This document shows, piece by piece, positions 11,590 to 24,000 of a stretch of DNA of 64,000 bases. Under the pieces are notes generated by a model. That model was not told the DNA's origin. It saw only the letters and a list, made by a program, of their open reading frames with translations, and did no database searches. Numbering within the stretch: position 1 is the first letter of the stretch; the number at the start of each line of letters is the position of its first letter. Origin of the DNA: Epiperipatus broadwayi (taxonomy: Eukaryota; Onychophora; Udeonychophora; Euonychophora; Peripatidae); NCBI GenBank assembly GCA_028023455.1, contig JAQFVV010012405.1, positions 2,253,677 through 2,317,676 of the forward strand, read 5' to 3'. The translations under genes and the position numbers were made by a program.

Positions 11590-12500
11590 ATACGGGACAC
11601 TCAATCTATTCTGACACAGAGGGCGCCGCCAAACCACTACGTGTCTGGAAAATTTATTTACTGTGATCAGAATAGATGATGATGGTTTGCGCTGACTAGA
11701 CTCAGGGAAAAACAAGAGATCTTAAAATTGTTTAGACAATTGAGACAAAAGCACAAAGACAAACGTCAGCCAAATTAAGTTTAAACAAATTCTAAAATTT
11801 TATTAAGAGACAATAAATTATGAAGTATAATTTATTTATGACCCAATAAATAGGGTTAACTCAGGCATGTACCAGAAGGACTAAACGCACAGCTTTGACA
11901 GACCAACTGATCTTCTAATAAACGAATTATAAAGGGAGGAAGCAAATTTCATTCAGCAGAGGATTCACCCAAACATTGGTTTTCCTTTTCAGATATTTAA
12001 ACAATATGCCCTTGAAACAAATCAAAGAAACCAGTGCCGACGAGCTTTTCGAGACCCAAAAATGTGTCAGACCTCGAATGTCATTATGTCGGTAGAAGCT
12101 GCACCTATTATTACATTTAAAATAAAGGTGATTGATCTACCTCAAGAACAACCGAAAAATATGATTGAAAACGAAAGGAAAACAATTGAAACTGGTGAAT
12201 CCCAACCAAACGATTGGCAAAAAACTAATAATAATTAAAGGTCTTAATAGGAGACAAGTAAATCATTAGAAAACCAGTTACGTCTGCCCCAGCAATTAAA
12301 GAAAATGAATTACAAATAAATTCTGAGTACACACTCTGATAAATTTAAAGCACACGTAATAAATACAAATATAAATTATTTAGCCCTTGCAAAACTTGGG
12401 GCAGATTATATAAACAATAATTTGGATGCACAAACTTAAGTGCTAATTCATCAGAATATAACAATTGCAAAAAATAATGCTGGGATACTATAAACTTATG
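11590..12500 (+). other. Less AT-rich island with a 102-codon stop-free frame, origin unknown
   Basis: This stretch stands out from its surroundings by more C and G and more balanced codons. A + strand frame is open from 11933 to the TAA at 12236-12238. Seen in it are blocks such as QQRIHPNIGFPFQIF, VIMSVEAAPIITFKIKVIDL and ESQPNDWQKT. It has no good ATG near its start and is preceded by a stop. Further protein-like pieces follow in other frames (for example LALAKLGADYINNN near 12380). At 11608-11690 a word (tctattctga) and its inverse flank a GC-rich piece containing ggcgccgcc. It may be a decayed mobile element or retrocopy. I cannot assign a family. Confidence 0.35.
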
Positions 12501-14171
12501 CACAAATCAAGAGACAATACTAACATGCAATGTTTTTAACCTACTCTAGGATTAAATGAATTCACTGGAATAACTTAATGAAATATAAATTTATTAGTAA
12601 TAATAAAACAATTAATTAAGATCTGTTACACTATAAATTCAGCCATCTGATTTTGATTAGAATAATACAAAAAAAAACTATCAGAAATATCTTAATTAGG
12701 TTTACATAAAATACCCATATATCAGCACACATGTATATTATAATACATAATTAATTGTAACATATATGTGGTTGATGATTATGTAGTTGATGACTGATTT
12801 TAATATATAAGGATACCATTCAAATTTGTGTGCACACACTGGTTTTTATAATAAAAAAATAAACCTAATAAATCCATATTAGTATATTTTTACAAGACAA
12901 TTAATTTGATGTAAAAATATATACATAAGCCACACATGTATATGTGTATTATTATTATCTCCCTTCAAATCAATGTCATTAATTCCCATTATTCTTAATG
13001 GTAAGTAAAAGATTTTCTTTTTTTTTAAAAACATCACTAGTTCTAGTTTGGAAAGTTCTCTTAAAATTCATGCTTTTCTGGCTTCATTTCTAATATTTAA
13101 GAAAAATTCCTGTGTTTTCTTTTTTTAATAAAATAAAAAATGGAAACATTATTATTTGTATCACTATTTTAGTTTTAGTTGAATAAATTAGACCAAAGTT
13201 ATTTACTTTTAAATCTTGTAAATTAAATATTTTACTCACCAACTAATATTTTTTCATGAAGTGGATCTGCTGAATGCATATTAATAACTTCATTGCACTT
13301 CCTTTCATATTAGATTAATCAGCATACATATAAAGTCATATATGATAATCCTTCAGCTAGCATTGGAATCTCTCTGTAAGCTGGCCTATTGACATCTTTA
13401 GGAAATGTATAATCAAATAACTGTTGGCATATAGTCATCTCCATTCAGTCTATCATTTGATGGATTTCACGATACCAGTCATCTAGTACACATTATGGGC
13501 TATGGAACAGAAAATTGGGTGCTTTACTTTCATGTGAATCCAAACTACTATCATGACATTAGCAGCAGTGGCTGATTTGTACTCTGCATCTCAAGTTATC
13601 TTTACATCCCTTATATTAAATTTTATCATATTTCTGTAATTAAAAAAAAAATTCTTAATCTAAGTAAAAATAAATAAGAAATTTTATAATTACCAGAATT
13701 ATCCATTTTAACATTAAAAATAACTTGTTTTAGATTTTTTTTTTAATTTTCAAAAGCAGAATAAAACATTAAATAGACTTTTAAATGTTTAATTTATAAT
13801 AATTTTTTAAATTTAAAATTATTTAACTCTTAACCATTATTCCAGTGTAATATAATAACCATCGACAAAAAAATTTTGTGTTTATTTTTCCTTTTCCTTT
13901 CAACTTTATATATATATGCACAAATACTACTATGTTATTGTATGTCATGAGGCACATAACCATGTCACTATTTTACTTTATCTGTTTTTTAAAATCTAAA
14001 CTTGTAATATGTTATATTTAAAGGACTGTGTAATTTTATTTACTGTTTATCATGAATATTAAATTTATGTGTGTGTATTATTATTTCTTGGTTTTTACTG
14101 AATATTTATATATATTTTATACACTGGAAATATATATGTATTTAAATCTTTATTTTTGTAAAATTATATAG
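12501..14171. other. Intron sequence upstream of the first visible exon
   Basis: This is AT-rich intron. A patch at about 13220-13620 is less AT-rich. Read on the minus strand, it gives broken protein-like text (for example DYTFPKDVNRPAYREIPML near 13370-13430), which suggests a decayed coding fragment that I cannot name. No other feature is supported. Confidence 0.4.
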
Positions 14172-14273
14172 GTTAATGAAATTGCATTTATTAATACACT
14201 GGAAGCACAAAATAAGCGGCATGATGTTTTAACCCGTCACCAGGGTCATGAAGCCAGACTTCAGGACCTTCAA
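14172..14273 (+). CDS. SCAPER: SCAPER homologue, internal exon (first of four visible)
   Basis: This 102-nt exon encodes 34 residues beginning VNEIAFINTLEAQNKRHDVL and ending in HEARLQDLQ. It is bounded by an AG acceptor after a T-rich tract (ending ...ttatatag) and a GTAAGA donor, and is phase 0 at both ends. The residues match the stretch of SCAPER that opens its long charged coiled coil. SCAPER is known as an ER-associated protein that binds cyclin A and CDK2 and is linked to ciliary function. Seen here: clean splice sites, no stop in frame, and an acidic/basic helical composition unlike the surrounding AT-rich noise. The exon is too short to rest on alone, but it joins in frame to the three downstream exons. 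The exon before it is outside the window, so the upstream intron is longer than 14.1 kb. Confidence 0.85.
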
Positions 14274-15412
14274 GTAAGACTTATTACATATGTATATATA
14301 TATTAATCTATTGTTTTATGAAAAATATGTTTACTATTCATGTATATACAAATACATATTGTCATTTTTCATTCATTAAATTGTGTAAAAATGTACTACA
14401 GTGAAAAATCATTACTTTTTTCAAATAATAAAAAAAAAAACAACTACAGATTTTAAATTCATGAGTAGATTTTTTTTAATAAATGCATCAATAAACAAAT
14501 AGATCCTAATAAATATAATCTTAACACATTGTGAGTTCTTTATCATAATTATTTTGAACCATTATCTTTTCACTGCAGGATGGTCTTTCTAAATGTAATC
14601 TTGTTTCTCAATCCACATCATTCCAGAAAACTTTTTCATCTGATCCATCCATTTCACATATGATTTATTTTGTAACTCATAATCAGACATACTAGTATCT
14701 TAAATTTTTTATAGTGAATACCTTAACTATGTTGCTCAGTAACACATGCATTAATTTAAAGATGACACTTTAAGCAGCTTGGAGAGAAAACCAGCTGTTT
14801 TTCCACTGGAACACATTGCATTTATAGCTGTTAACTTCTGTTTTCATTTTTTTGAAAAGCCATTTACATTAGTTGTTTTTTTTTAAAACTTGTATCCTTT
14901 ATTTGATTTTGTTGCTTTTAAATCTGATAATTTTTGTAACGTTTTTGGAGCCGTGAAGCACGTTTTGTAAAAACAATTATATCAGTTCTAAAATCTATAT
15001 GACTATTTTCCATTTAGTGTTATTCTCTTAGCTGTAAAAACTTTGGAGAAGTAGAATCACCATGCGGTACACCCTATCAATATTAATATTTTAGTCTACA
15101 TTTTGATATTCCAATAATTTAATTGCAGTAGAAATGCTTACTCCAACAAATAAAAGAAAAGCAACATAAATTTCATTAAAAAGCATAATTGTGTGTGGTA
15201 TTTTTATAAATGAGATCACATATAGCTGCTTGATAAAAGTTGCAAGTTTATGGTTTTTTAATGTTTTTCTTTGGATAATGTATAATTGAAATTGTGCAGT
15301 TAGATATAGTGTAATTCACAGCTACATTGTTAATATTAAAGAGTAAAATTTAAATGATTTTTACTATTACTAGATTTTTAATTTTGAAGGTTGCCTCCTT
15401 TTTATATACTAG
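14274..15412. other. Start of the 28.3-kb SCAPER intron, no gene seen
   Basis: The intron begins with a GTAAGA donor. It contains no conserved coding block that I can support. Confidence 0.45.
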
Positions 15413-15478
15413 AATTGGAATCAAACTGAATTATGTTCCAAATCTGACATTCTACCACTGTATTAAATTGTGCAGATG
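15413..15478 (-). repeat. tRNA-like SINE remnant
   Basis: Read on the minus strand, this has an A-box-like segment (taatacagtggtagaatg) and, about 30 bases on, a B-box-like segment (gtttgattcc). These resemble the 5' half and T arm of a tRNA. Pairing in the stems is poor and there is no intact cloverleaf, so it is a decayed tRNA-derived SINE head rather than a functional tRNA. Confidence 0.45.
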
Positions 15479-17939
15479 TCAAAATTATTTATAAATTAAG
15501 AAATTGTATTTACAAATAGGTTATTGAAACAATTGAGAAAGGTGTTATAGAAAAATGATTAGTCCATCCATGAGCCATGTCCATGATCTGAATTTTAAAT
15601 TTGAGCCAGGTGAAATTTGGAAAAAAATTTTCAGTTTATAAACTTGCTTAGGATTTTTTCCAAGTAACCAGGCATCCAGTGATAGGTAAGTAAATGGGTA
15701 TCTAGCTATTATTAATACAGAATAAACAAGAAAGGAAATATTTAATTCCTTACCACTTACTTATTAATAAAACTGGAGAGCATAGCTTTCCATTGTTAGA
15801 GATGTTTGTCCTACAGTGGACTAGTATTGCTTTTTATTATTAAGAAATTAGAATGTAAAGTCCTCCCAATAGAAGTGTTATTATTCACTAATGACCACAC
15901 TAATTCAGTTAGTAGTAAGCACTCAAAGTCATATAATTTAAAATATTGCCAAGTTAGGTTTATGGAATGTTAGGACTATGGCCAGAGAGAAAATCATGAA
16001 TTGATTTTTATAAAATGGAACAAAAGTACTAGTTATGATTGAGTTATAGTAAAAAAATAATGAGATATAACATCACAATTGATTCTTATAGATGAGAATT
16101 TGCTGTTGCTTGCTATCTTTTTAACACACTTTATTTTAACAACTTGATATTTTTCAATTACAGTATGACTTTTAATGAAGAAGTAGGCATAATAGACTAA
16201 AATATTGTTTTAGATCTCCAAAATTAAAAGTGCTTTCTAAGAAGCATTCTTGTGAATGATAAATTCTAAATACTTAATGTGAAAGCAGCTCTAAGAAATG
16301 GTAGTTATCAAAGTTCATGTATGAAGAAATTAAAAAAGTAACTAATTTAAAGTTACAGAATGTTTGTGTGTGTGTGTGTGTGGAGGGGGGGGGTGACTGA
16401 GAAGTTCTGAAAGAACAAAAAATAAAAGCAAATGAGTTAGTAGTAAGAAATGAAATAAGTGAAATATTAGAAAATTATAATTACAAGTGAAGGATTTGTG
16501 TATGGAAAGCTCTAAAAGATAAGAAATTTCAGTTTAAAGTATTGATTCATAATAGGCTTAGAAACAAATATAGATTCAAATCACCATTTATTAGAGTATC
16601 TTTAAAGAGAATAAGTAAATGAACTACTGATTAACTTAAAGAGGGTATTAATGCAAAAATTTCTAAGTTATAGACTAGAAAATAATACAAATATTTGAAA
16701 AGACATTTTTTTAATAAAAAATTTTTGTATAGTTCACATAGCTTCTTACTGACTACTTTTAGTATGGCTATATTCAAAGAGTATATTCTTGAATAACAAT
16801 TTGCTACTTCTAATTTTTATCAACAATATTCAAAATGAACATTGATTTTTAATGGTGATGAATATTTGTCACATTGAAGTGTTCATTACTGGGTGTAGTA
16901 AAGAGATTTTATAAATAGTTGGGACAACAGATAAAAGACTTATGTAGTACTAATTTTTAAGGAATTAGCAAAACTGTGGTGTAATATAATAATGACAGTA
17001 GAGATTAGATCAAGGAATAAATAGCATTTTTTTAGGTCTTTGTATGATTTATTTTTTATTTTTGATTTGTGATAGTATTTATAGAAGTTTGCAACTGATA
17101 AAAAACTTCAATCGGGGCAATTGAATTGGACTTTTACGCTCAAGAGTTTAAGAATCATTTGAACTAAATTTAATTAGATTTAAAATTTGGTAATAAACCT
17201 GCATCAAAAATTGTAACTTATAGCCTTTCATACTTGCCAATATGAAAAGAAAATGGTTATTAGTCAAAAGAAAGTACCATGTGTTTTCTCGATTATAATG
17301 CATTCTGTAGCACTAATCCCTTTCTTTTTATACTAGAACTATCTGTGTAAGGATGGATACTGGAAATGGAAAGATGAGAAAAAGATTATTATTAGTCTTA
17401 AAGAAGTGATTTGTTCAAATTTCCAATCATAAGATTGCAGTAAATGAAAGACAATAAACATTTTATTTATTTATTTATTTAGTATAAGAATTTCTTTTTT
17501 GACATCTAATAACTATTAGCAATCATTATAAAAGAAACTGTAGAGGTGCCACTAGGGTCCAGATTTACTAACATTTAAGTTCTTCAACTTTGGCATTGAA
17601 TGCAAAGTTTATATTCATCAGCTGTATAATTCATTATGGTTTGTGTTTGCAATAATTAGATAAGTCGGATGCTGTTTAATTCATTTCTAAAGTAGATGAG
17701 CACTCTAACTATGGAGTGATCTTAAATATGTGATGAAACCAATATTATCTAGGAAGACAAAATTCTGTTTTCTTTACTAAATCTGGAAAACAAGATTCAT
17801 TAGCACCTCATAATAAATTCTTTTTTTTTCCATGATTGTTCACTTGTTTGAAAGAATCTTGATTGAGCATGCATAAAGGAGATATTAATTTGAGGCAAGT
17901 TTTTAGATGGTGAAATTATATCTTGAGTTAATGATAGCT
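15479..17939. other. Intron with possible decayed LINE sequence
   Basis: Near 15960-15990 the + strand reads LGLWNVRTM, matching the start of RTE-type endonucleases (WNVR motif). What follows is stop-filled, and I cannot trace the rest of an element. A (GT)n run with a G tract lies at about 16363-16392, and a (ttta)n run near 17464-17480. No host gene is seen. Confidence 0.35.
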
Positions 17940-18385
17940 TTTTGAACTCAGACTTTCGCATGACCTTCAACTATCCACACTATCTCATACTGCTGATACA
18001 CTTGATCACACACATGTCAAAAAGGTAAATAATCACCAATATACTTATTTCGTGCTAATCCAGCACTCGTCAGTTGGTCCAGATTATCATCTCCACACAT
18101 ATATTCAATCAATGTTCAGCTTATATTAAGATAGCCAATCTTTATACTTTAATAGACATGTTTCAATTCACTCCACCCCACAACTTTTCAGCCATCCATT
18201 TCATTGAAAATCCGATGATGGAATTCTCAAAGCCCACATTGGTTCTACCTTTTCATCATGCAAAATATGTATATTGGTGATTATTTATCTTTTCGATATG
18301 TGTGTGATCAAGTGTGTCAGCAATATGAGATAGCATGGATAGTTGAGGGTCATGTGAAAGTCTGAGTTCAAACTCCCTACATATT
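17940..18385. repeat. C-family fold-back repeat, copy 1
   Basis: A left arm runs from tgaactcagactttc through agttggtccagattatcatc. The right arm, after gaaaatccgatgatgg, returns the terminal part in inverse (attggtgattatttatcttt to gaaagtctgagttcaaac). It is partially palindromic, with the inner arm lost on one side. Short frames inside it are not coding. Confidence 0.72.
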
Positions 18386-20080
18386 ATATATTGGAGTGCA
18401 GGTATGAAAAAGCTTGTACTGTAGAAAAATTTCATTTATAGCTTTTTATACATTTTTTATTCAGTGATATTCAGGGGAGAATGTAGAAAAGAATATAATA
18501 AGTGATTACATGCTAATAAAAGCAAGAAGGAATATTGAAAAATTATATTAGTGTGTAAATCATTTTATTGTAAAATAAAAAAAAATATTCAGATTGAATA
18601 TATTATTATTTTATTAAAACTTATTTTTACATGTTATGAATCCTAATCAAAACAAGTTTCATTGGTTTCTATATGTATAATCAAAATTACATCAAATTCA
18701 TAACTCAACCAGACTGGCCAAGAAAATAAAATCTATAACACACTATCATTGGTTTCACTGCTACAAGCAGACTTCTTAAGTGTAAAGAACTACAAAATAA
18801 CAAAATAAACTAAGCATTACCCACAATTCCACTTACTTTCCAGAACTTTTAAATAAGTTAACTGCTTTAGAATCATAAATTTTTAATAATTAAACATTCT
18901 TTAATTTTTCTTTTTATTTCATTATTCTCAAAAAAGACAACCTAAATTAGCTTCATCAAAATTAATTATGTGGTCTGTATCTTTTACATGAATGTGTGAG
19001 GCAGAAGCAAGATATTTATTTCTAACCGTACTTTTATGTACTTTTATTCTTTCATCATAATGTGGCCTGTATCTTTTACATGGATATATAAGACAATGTT
19101 CAAAGTATCTGTGCATTTATATTTCACATATATATTATTTTTTACTAAAAATAGTGATAATAGCAATAAATGTTATATTTGAAAGTAATAGTAATCCATT
19201 AAATTGTGCTACTATAGTACTGAGTATTATTATTACCATCATTATTTCTAAACTGTTTTCTCAACTTCAGTTTTCACTCTTTGTTCAGCTGATCATAAAA
19301 AAGAAAACAGTATTGAAAGATTAATCTTGTTTTGACAGTACAAATGAGAAATGAGTATCTAACCATACAAATTATTAATAAATTTCTAATTTTCCTCCTT
19401 TTATTTAATCATGAAGATCAATTTTTTTTTCCTTCAAGTATTTTAAGGCCAAAAGTGCTGAGACATTCTTTTGAGATGATAAATATGTCAACTTTCATAG
19501 AAAATTAAAAAATTTGTGAAAAGTTTTAGCTAATACACTAATTACATATGTCATGGCGAGGCATTTTATAAAACTAGAGTTGATTTCAGATAGACATTTT
19601 TCAATTTAATATAAAGTTATCTTTTTAATTGTAAGTATATTGGGTGGTTATCTAAATTATAAGAGCAACTGACTCTAGTGCTAAAGATTTCTAAATTGAT
19701 TTCCACTTGAAGAAAATGAAAAAAGAACGAAAGAAAATCTATTTAACTAATGTGTTGAGAATCTGTTATACTTGGATTTCATTTTAGTGCTTGATCATCT
19801 TTTTCTTATTGATTAGTTAATTAAATAAATAAATGTTTTATGTATTTAATGATCTTGTAGTTAGTAAAGAAAACTATGATTGACTACTATATATATATAA
19901 ACGGCAATTGATAATCATTACTTGCAACATTTAAAAACTTTTTTAGTTTTTAATAAAAATCACTATAGCATTGTTCTATAAAATTATTGTAAAACAGGGT
20001 TCCTGATATTATAAATTACACATTACTAAAGCTACCCCATATACATATCAAAGTTATTGATATAAAATCTTTTATGCATA
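18386..20080. other. Intron, no gene; one short duplicated block
   Basis: This is AT-rich intron. The word ctgtatcttttacatg occurs at about 18973 and 19068, within a roughly 95-bp diverged tandem duplication (about 18968-19105). The 62-codon minus-strand frame there simply reads through that duplication. Confidence 0.45.
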
Positions 20081-20086
20081 TAATGA

Positions 20087-20127
20087 AAAGAGAGAAAGAG
20101 GGGGAGGGAGTGAGAGAGAGAGGGGTG
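20087..20127. repeat. Purine-rich low-complexity tract
   Basis: An almost pure A/G run (agagagaaagagggggaggg and continuing). It is simple sequence that could form triplex or H-DNA, with no coding value. Confidence 0.6.
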
Positions 20128-20164
20128 TTGGAGTGGAGTCGGCAATATACTTTAACAGTTTTTT

Positions 20165-20470
20165 ACTCATTTGCCTATATGTTTAGATTTTTTGCAGAAT
20201 GTGGTTGGTTAGTCATCATCACTATTCTTTTTCAATTTGCAAATTTTTTAACTTTAATATCTTCAATCATAAAATAATACAGGGCACAGTCATCATGAGC
20301 TTGTCTTGCAATCAGTCACCTGAGTATCTGTTTGTGATTTTTCTGAAGAATATGATTGGTTAATCATTACCTTTTTTTTTTTCCAATTTCTTTTACCATA
20401 TTATCTTCAGTCATGTAAGATAGCATAGGCCATATTTATTATGAGTCTCTCATGTTATTAGTTATCTCAT
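20165..20470. repeat. Diverged tandem duplication
   Basis: Two units of about 160 bp in direct orientation share words such as gaatgtggttggttagtcat and gaatatgattggttaatcat, and then tatcttcaatcat and tatcttcagtcat. Divergence indicates an old duplication. Confidence 0.5.
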
Positions 20471-20959
20471 TGCATTAACTATAATAATGGATTTGTGTGA
20501 TTATGCAACATTTTCATTATTTAATTGCATGCATAGCAATTCTGATTCCAATCATTTGGTTTCTTTTATAACTTTTTATTCTTTTTTTCTTTTCAGTTAG
20601 AATAACTGTACTTGTTCATAAGTTGTTGTGAAGGATGATAGTAATGGTATTTATTTTAACACAATTGCCATACATTTTCTAAATTTTAAATTACTTATTT
20701 GGTGACAGAATGTTATTCTGACAAAAATTTAAGGTTTAAAAAGTTTTATTATCATTATATCTTCAATGCTCTAGTTTTGCGAAATTAATTTATTTTTGCA
20801 AAAGCAAAACAGTATCTAAAGTGCTAAAATTTGTTTCCAAATTTTTATGACAGTAATCTTTGGAATTGCTCACTCAGCAGTTTAATCAATCAGAGATCAA
20901 TATACAGTGTAGGTTTGATGGTGGATTTTTTTATTTGAGTCGATTAAAAGAGAAAACAT

Positions 20960-21811
20960 GACTTTCACCTACTTGGATTCATATATTTACAATATGCTGA
21001 TGATTGTGTAATTTTTGTCATTTCAAAAGATGATTTATGTTTCGAATGCAACATATAAAGATTTTGGTTTATGAATTAGTGTTTAAAAAAACTCAATTTT
21101 TTTATTATCACTCATCCATTGAAGAAAAATTCTTAAAAACTTTTAGCTTGGATGGTTATCAACTTGAGAATATAAACTGGATTAAATACATTGATAGATA
21201 ATAGATAGAAAGATGGATTATTTTATCAGAGAGAAATAACTACTGTAACTAAATTAACTGTATGTAGTGCTGCTAGTTTACTTTATTTATTGTATGGAAG
21301 TGAGACTTGGATACTCTATCAGCACATTATAAAGGCATTAGAGATGTTTTATTTAAGAATGTTCATAAAATCTTTAAAATGCATTGGCAAGATCATAGAA
21401 CCAATTAATATGTTTTTCAACTTTCTGGATGTGATACTATAGAATCCTCTATTGTAAAACCACATCTTCATTGGATTGGGCATTTAAAATAGATACCCAG
21501 TGCAAGATTTTATAAAAGGAGTTTTATGACGAACTTGTGAATGGCTTTCAGGATAGAAATAGATCCCATCTTTATTACAGGGATTATCTCAAAAGAAATT
21601 ATAAAGAAATGCCATGATAACTGTTTTTATTGGTGAGATACAGCAAAGAATAGAATACATTGGCAAGCTACAATTAGACATAATATTGACATTAGAAATA
21701 TTTTCTGCTAATGAAGTTAAAAGAAAATATAATAAAACATCAATTAAACAAACAAAAAAAGGATCAGTATGGAGTATATGTGGATATATTTGTGATTCAC
21801 AGTTTTTCTAG
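20960..21811 (+). pseudogene. Heavily decayed LINE reverse transcriptase 3' part
   Basis: The RT catalytic box YADD is readable at 20993-21004 in the context QYADDCVIF. About 300 bases later comes LLYGSETWIL (near 21280-21310), followed by KPHLHWIGHLK near 21450-21490. That order (YADD, then YGSETW, then WIGH) is the RT plus C-terminal region of RTE-like LINEs. Many stops and frameshifts separate the blocks. It is more decayed than the other LINE copies here, and different in sequence from both RTE families, so it is probably a third family. Confidence 0.65.
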
Positions 21812-21894
21812 AGGAGAGTTGTTCTCTTGCTCTCTCTCCTTTTTTCTCTCCTGAAGTTAGATTTGATCATACTCTTTTATGAGGGGTTTATTTA

Positions 21895-22215
21895 AAAAAG
21901 GCAAAAACTCTCCATACAGTAGTACCACTCAGTGCAAGCCAGATTAATCAATGGATACCAGAAGGCTTGGACATAAAATCCCTATCTAGTGCCTACTCAT
22001 CCAATATCTCCAGACTAGTTTTTGGCTTGTGGCCTTTATCAGTGAGGAGTCTTGGATCTGAGAGCACTGCACCTAAATCTTAGGATCTAATGCAACCCTC
22101 TGCAGCCACTTTTTATCTCTACTTAACTACTGTATGGAGAATTTTGGCTATTTTAATAACAGTTATGAGCAGGCATAAGAAATAGTGATCATGCGATGTT
22201 TAGTGATTTATTTAT
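21895..22215. repeat. A/B-family repeat copy
   Basis: An A module in the reverse orientation relative to the units at 5331-6010 (accactcagtgcaagccag through gatctaatgcaacc). It ends in the B-type boundary ggctattttaataacagtta and tagtgatcatgcgatgttta. It differs by scattered substitutions from the 5-kb array. Confidence 0.78.
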
Positions 22216-22289
22216 TTATTATTGTTGTTGTTGTCATTATCATCATTATTATTGTCATCTAAAAATAAAAAAAGCATGCTGCCAAAATA

Positions 22290-23385
22290 TATAGTGTAGT
22301 TAGTGATTTTAAATTGACTAATCTTGGATTTCCACAGGGGTCTATACTTTTCCCATTATTATTTTTGATTTATATAATTGATATTTTTGCTTTATCTTTG
22401 ATCTCCATTATTTATGGTTTTTGCTGATGATACTGCTATGCCTATTATTTTTGAACAGATGATTAATAACAATCTGGTATCAATTAGTAATTAGATTATG
22501 CTAAATTGTTTAACAATTAATTGCAATAAAATGATATATATATATATTTCTTACAAATATTTTTCATATTCATTAAATATCTATTTATAGTCAATATAAT
22601 ATTTACTGGAGAAATACTTGTATGTGGCAATATCATTTTTGTTGCTAAGTACTATTATTTGAGAATTTATATTTCTTTTAGGTGATCTTGATCAAATCAT
22701 TTTGATTATTTATTTTCTCCATAGTGCAAGATTAATTACATGTTCTATTATTTAATGAAATTCTTAGCTCGATCTACTTTGTCAACTAATTATGTTACAT
22801 GTTATCAAAATATATAGTCTTATAATATCTTTATTTGTGGTGGTTGTATGGTCTAATCTCTTTATGTACCTTGCAAAATTGTATTATTTTTGATTGACTT
22901 AGGTTGGCATCTATGCATGATATTTATGATAATTCTTTTGTATTATCTATTAAGCTTTATAAATATAGAGTGATTATTGATATATGTATATCAACATTTT
23001 TTAATATCATAAAATGTGAATTATTAATACTTGTTTCAGAAAAAACTTTCAGTTGACATTACCAGACTTTAATTTGGGAAAGTAGGTGTAGACAATTCCG
23101 TTAAAATGGTATAAGATTGTTTCATTCTTTTGTAGCTGTTTATTCAATAAATATTGCCCATATATCATTTCTTTTATTTAAAAAATATTTGCAACTTTAG
23201 TTATTGCATTGCATGTAAATTTTATTATTGTTATTATTATTCTTTTGTATTTACCTTCATAAATTTATTCATTGTATGTTGTGCATTCTTTTTTTTTTTG
23301 TTATTAATATTCGAAATTGATAGTGATTATGTATAACTCATTATACAAATCTCTTCGTTTGAAGTTACTTTTACCTATATTGTGT
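22290..23385 (+). pseudogene. Decayed Jockey/CR1-type LINE, RT and 3' part
   Basis: At 22326-22375 the frame reads GFPQGSILFPLLFLIY, the RT motif with PQGS. FADDTAM follows at 22420-22440 in another frame. Further stop-broken blocks resemble the end of Jockey/CR1-like RTs. The PQGS and FADDTA forms separate it from the GVRQG-type RTE families nearby. It is a dead relic. Confidence 0.6.
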
Positions 23386-23970
23386 ATAATTAGTAATAAA
23401 TAAATAAATTATTCTTATTACTCATCCAAGTCCAAATGAGATATTATCAGAATTCAATTAGTCTAAGATAAATTTTTTAAAATTAAATAAACAATTATAA
23501 TTTATCTTTATCTGTTAGAAAAAAGTTCAAAGATTTTAAATTCTTATATAAAGTTTATTTTGATGTTTATTAAATTCTTATATAAAGTTGTGACTCAGAA
23601 AATTATTTTAACAAATAAAATCCCAAATATTATTATTAGTAATTGTTTATATAAAGCATGCACATCTTATTTATTTTATATCAAGGTTTATTACTCTGAC
23701 ACATTAAAGTCTTCCTTTTTCGTTTGCGTAATACTTATAATCAAGATTTTACTAGTTATAATATTTTTGATTTAGATTTTAATAAATTTATTAATAATAT
23801 GATTAAACAATATTGACATATACATAATTTAAAATATATATACATTAAAGTCTTCATTTTTCACTTCTTTATATTTCTTGCTTCTTTATATTATTGTATA
23901 TTGATTATAGTGCAATTCTCTAAATAGCTTAATGCTGTAATTTTGTAAGTAAATAAATAAATTGAATTGA
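23386..23970 (+). mobile_element. LINE 3' end relic
   Basis: This block ends in gtaagtaaataaataaattg plus gaattgaatt (about 23945-23972), a simple tail like that of CR1/Jockey-type LINEs. A 20-base word (attaaattcttatataaagt) recurs at about 23538 and 23572. No intact frame is present. It may be the tail of the same relic or a second fragment. Confidence 0.4.
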
Positions 23971-24000
23971 ATTAGTATTCATTATTATTATTATTAATAG

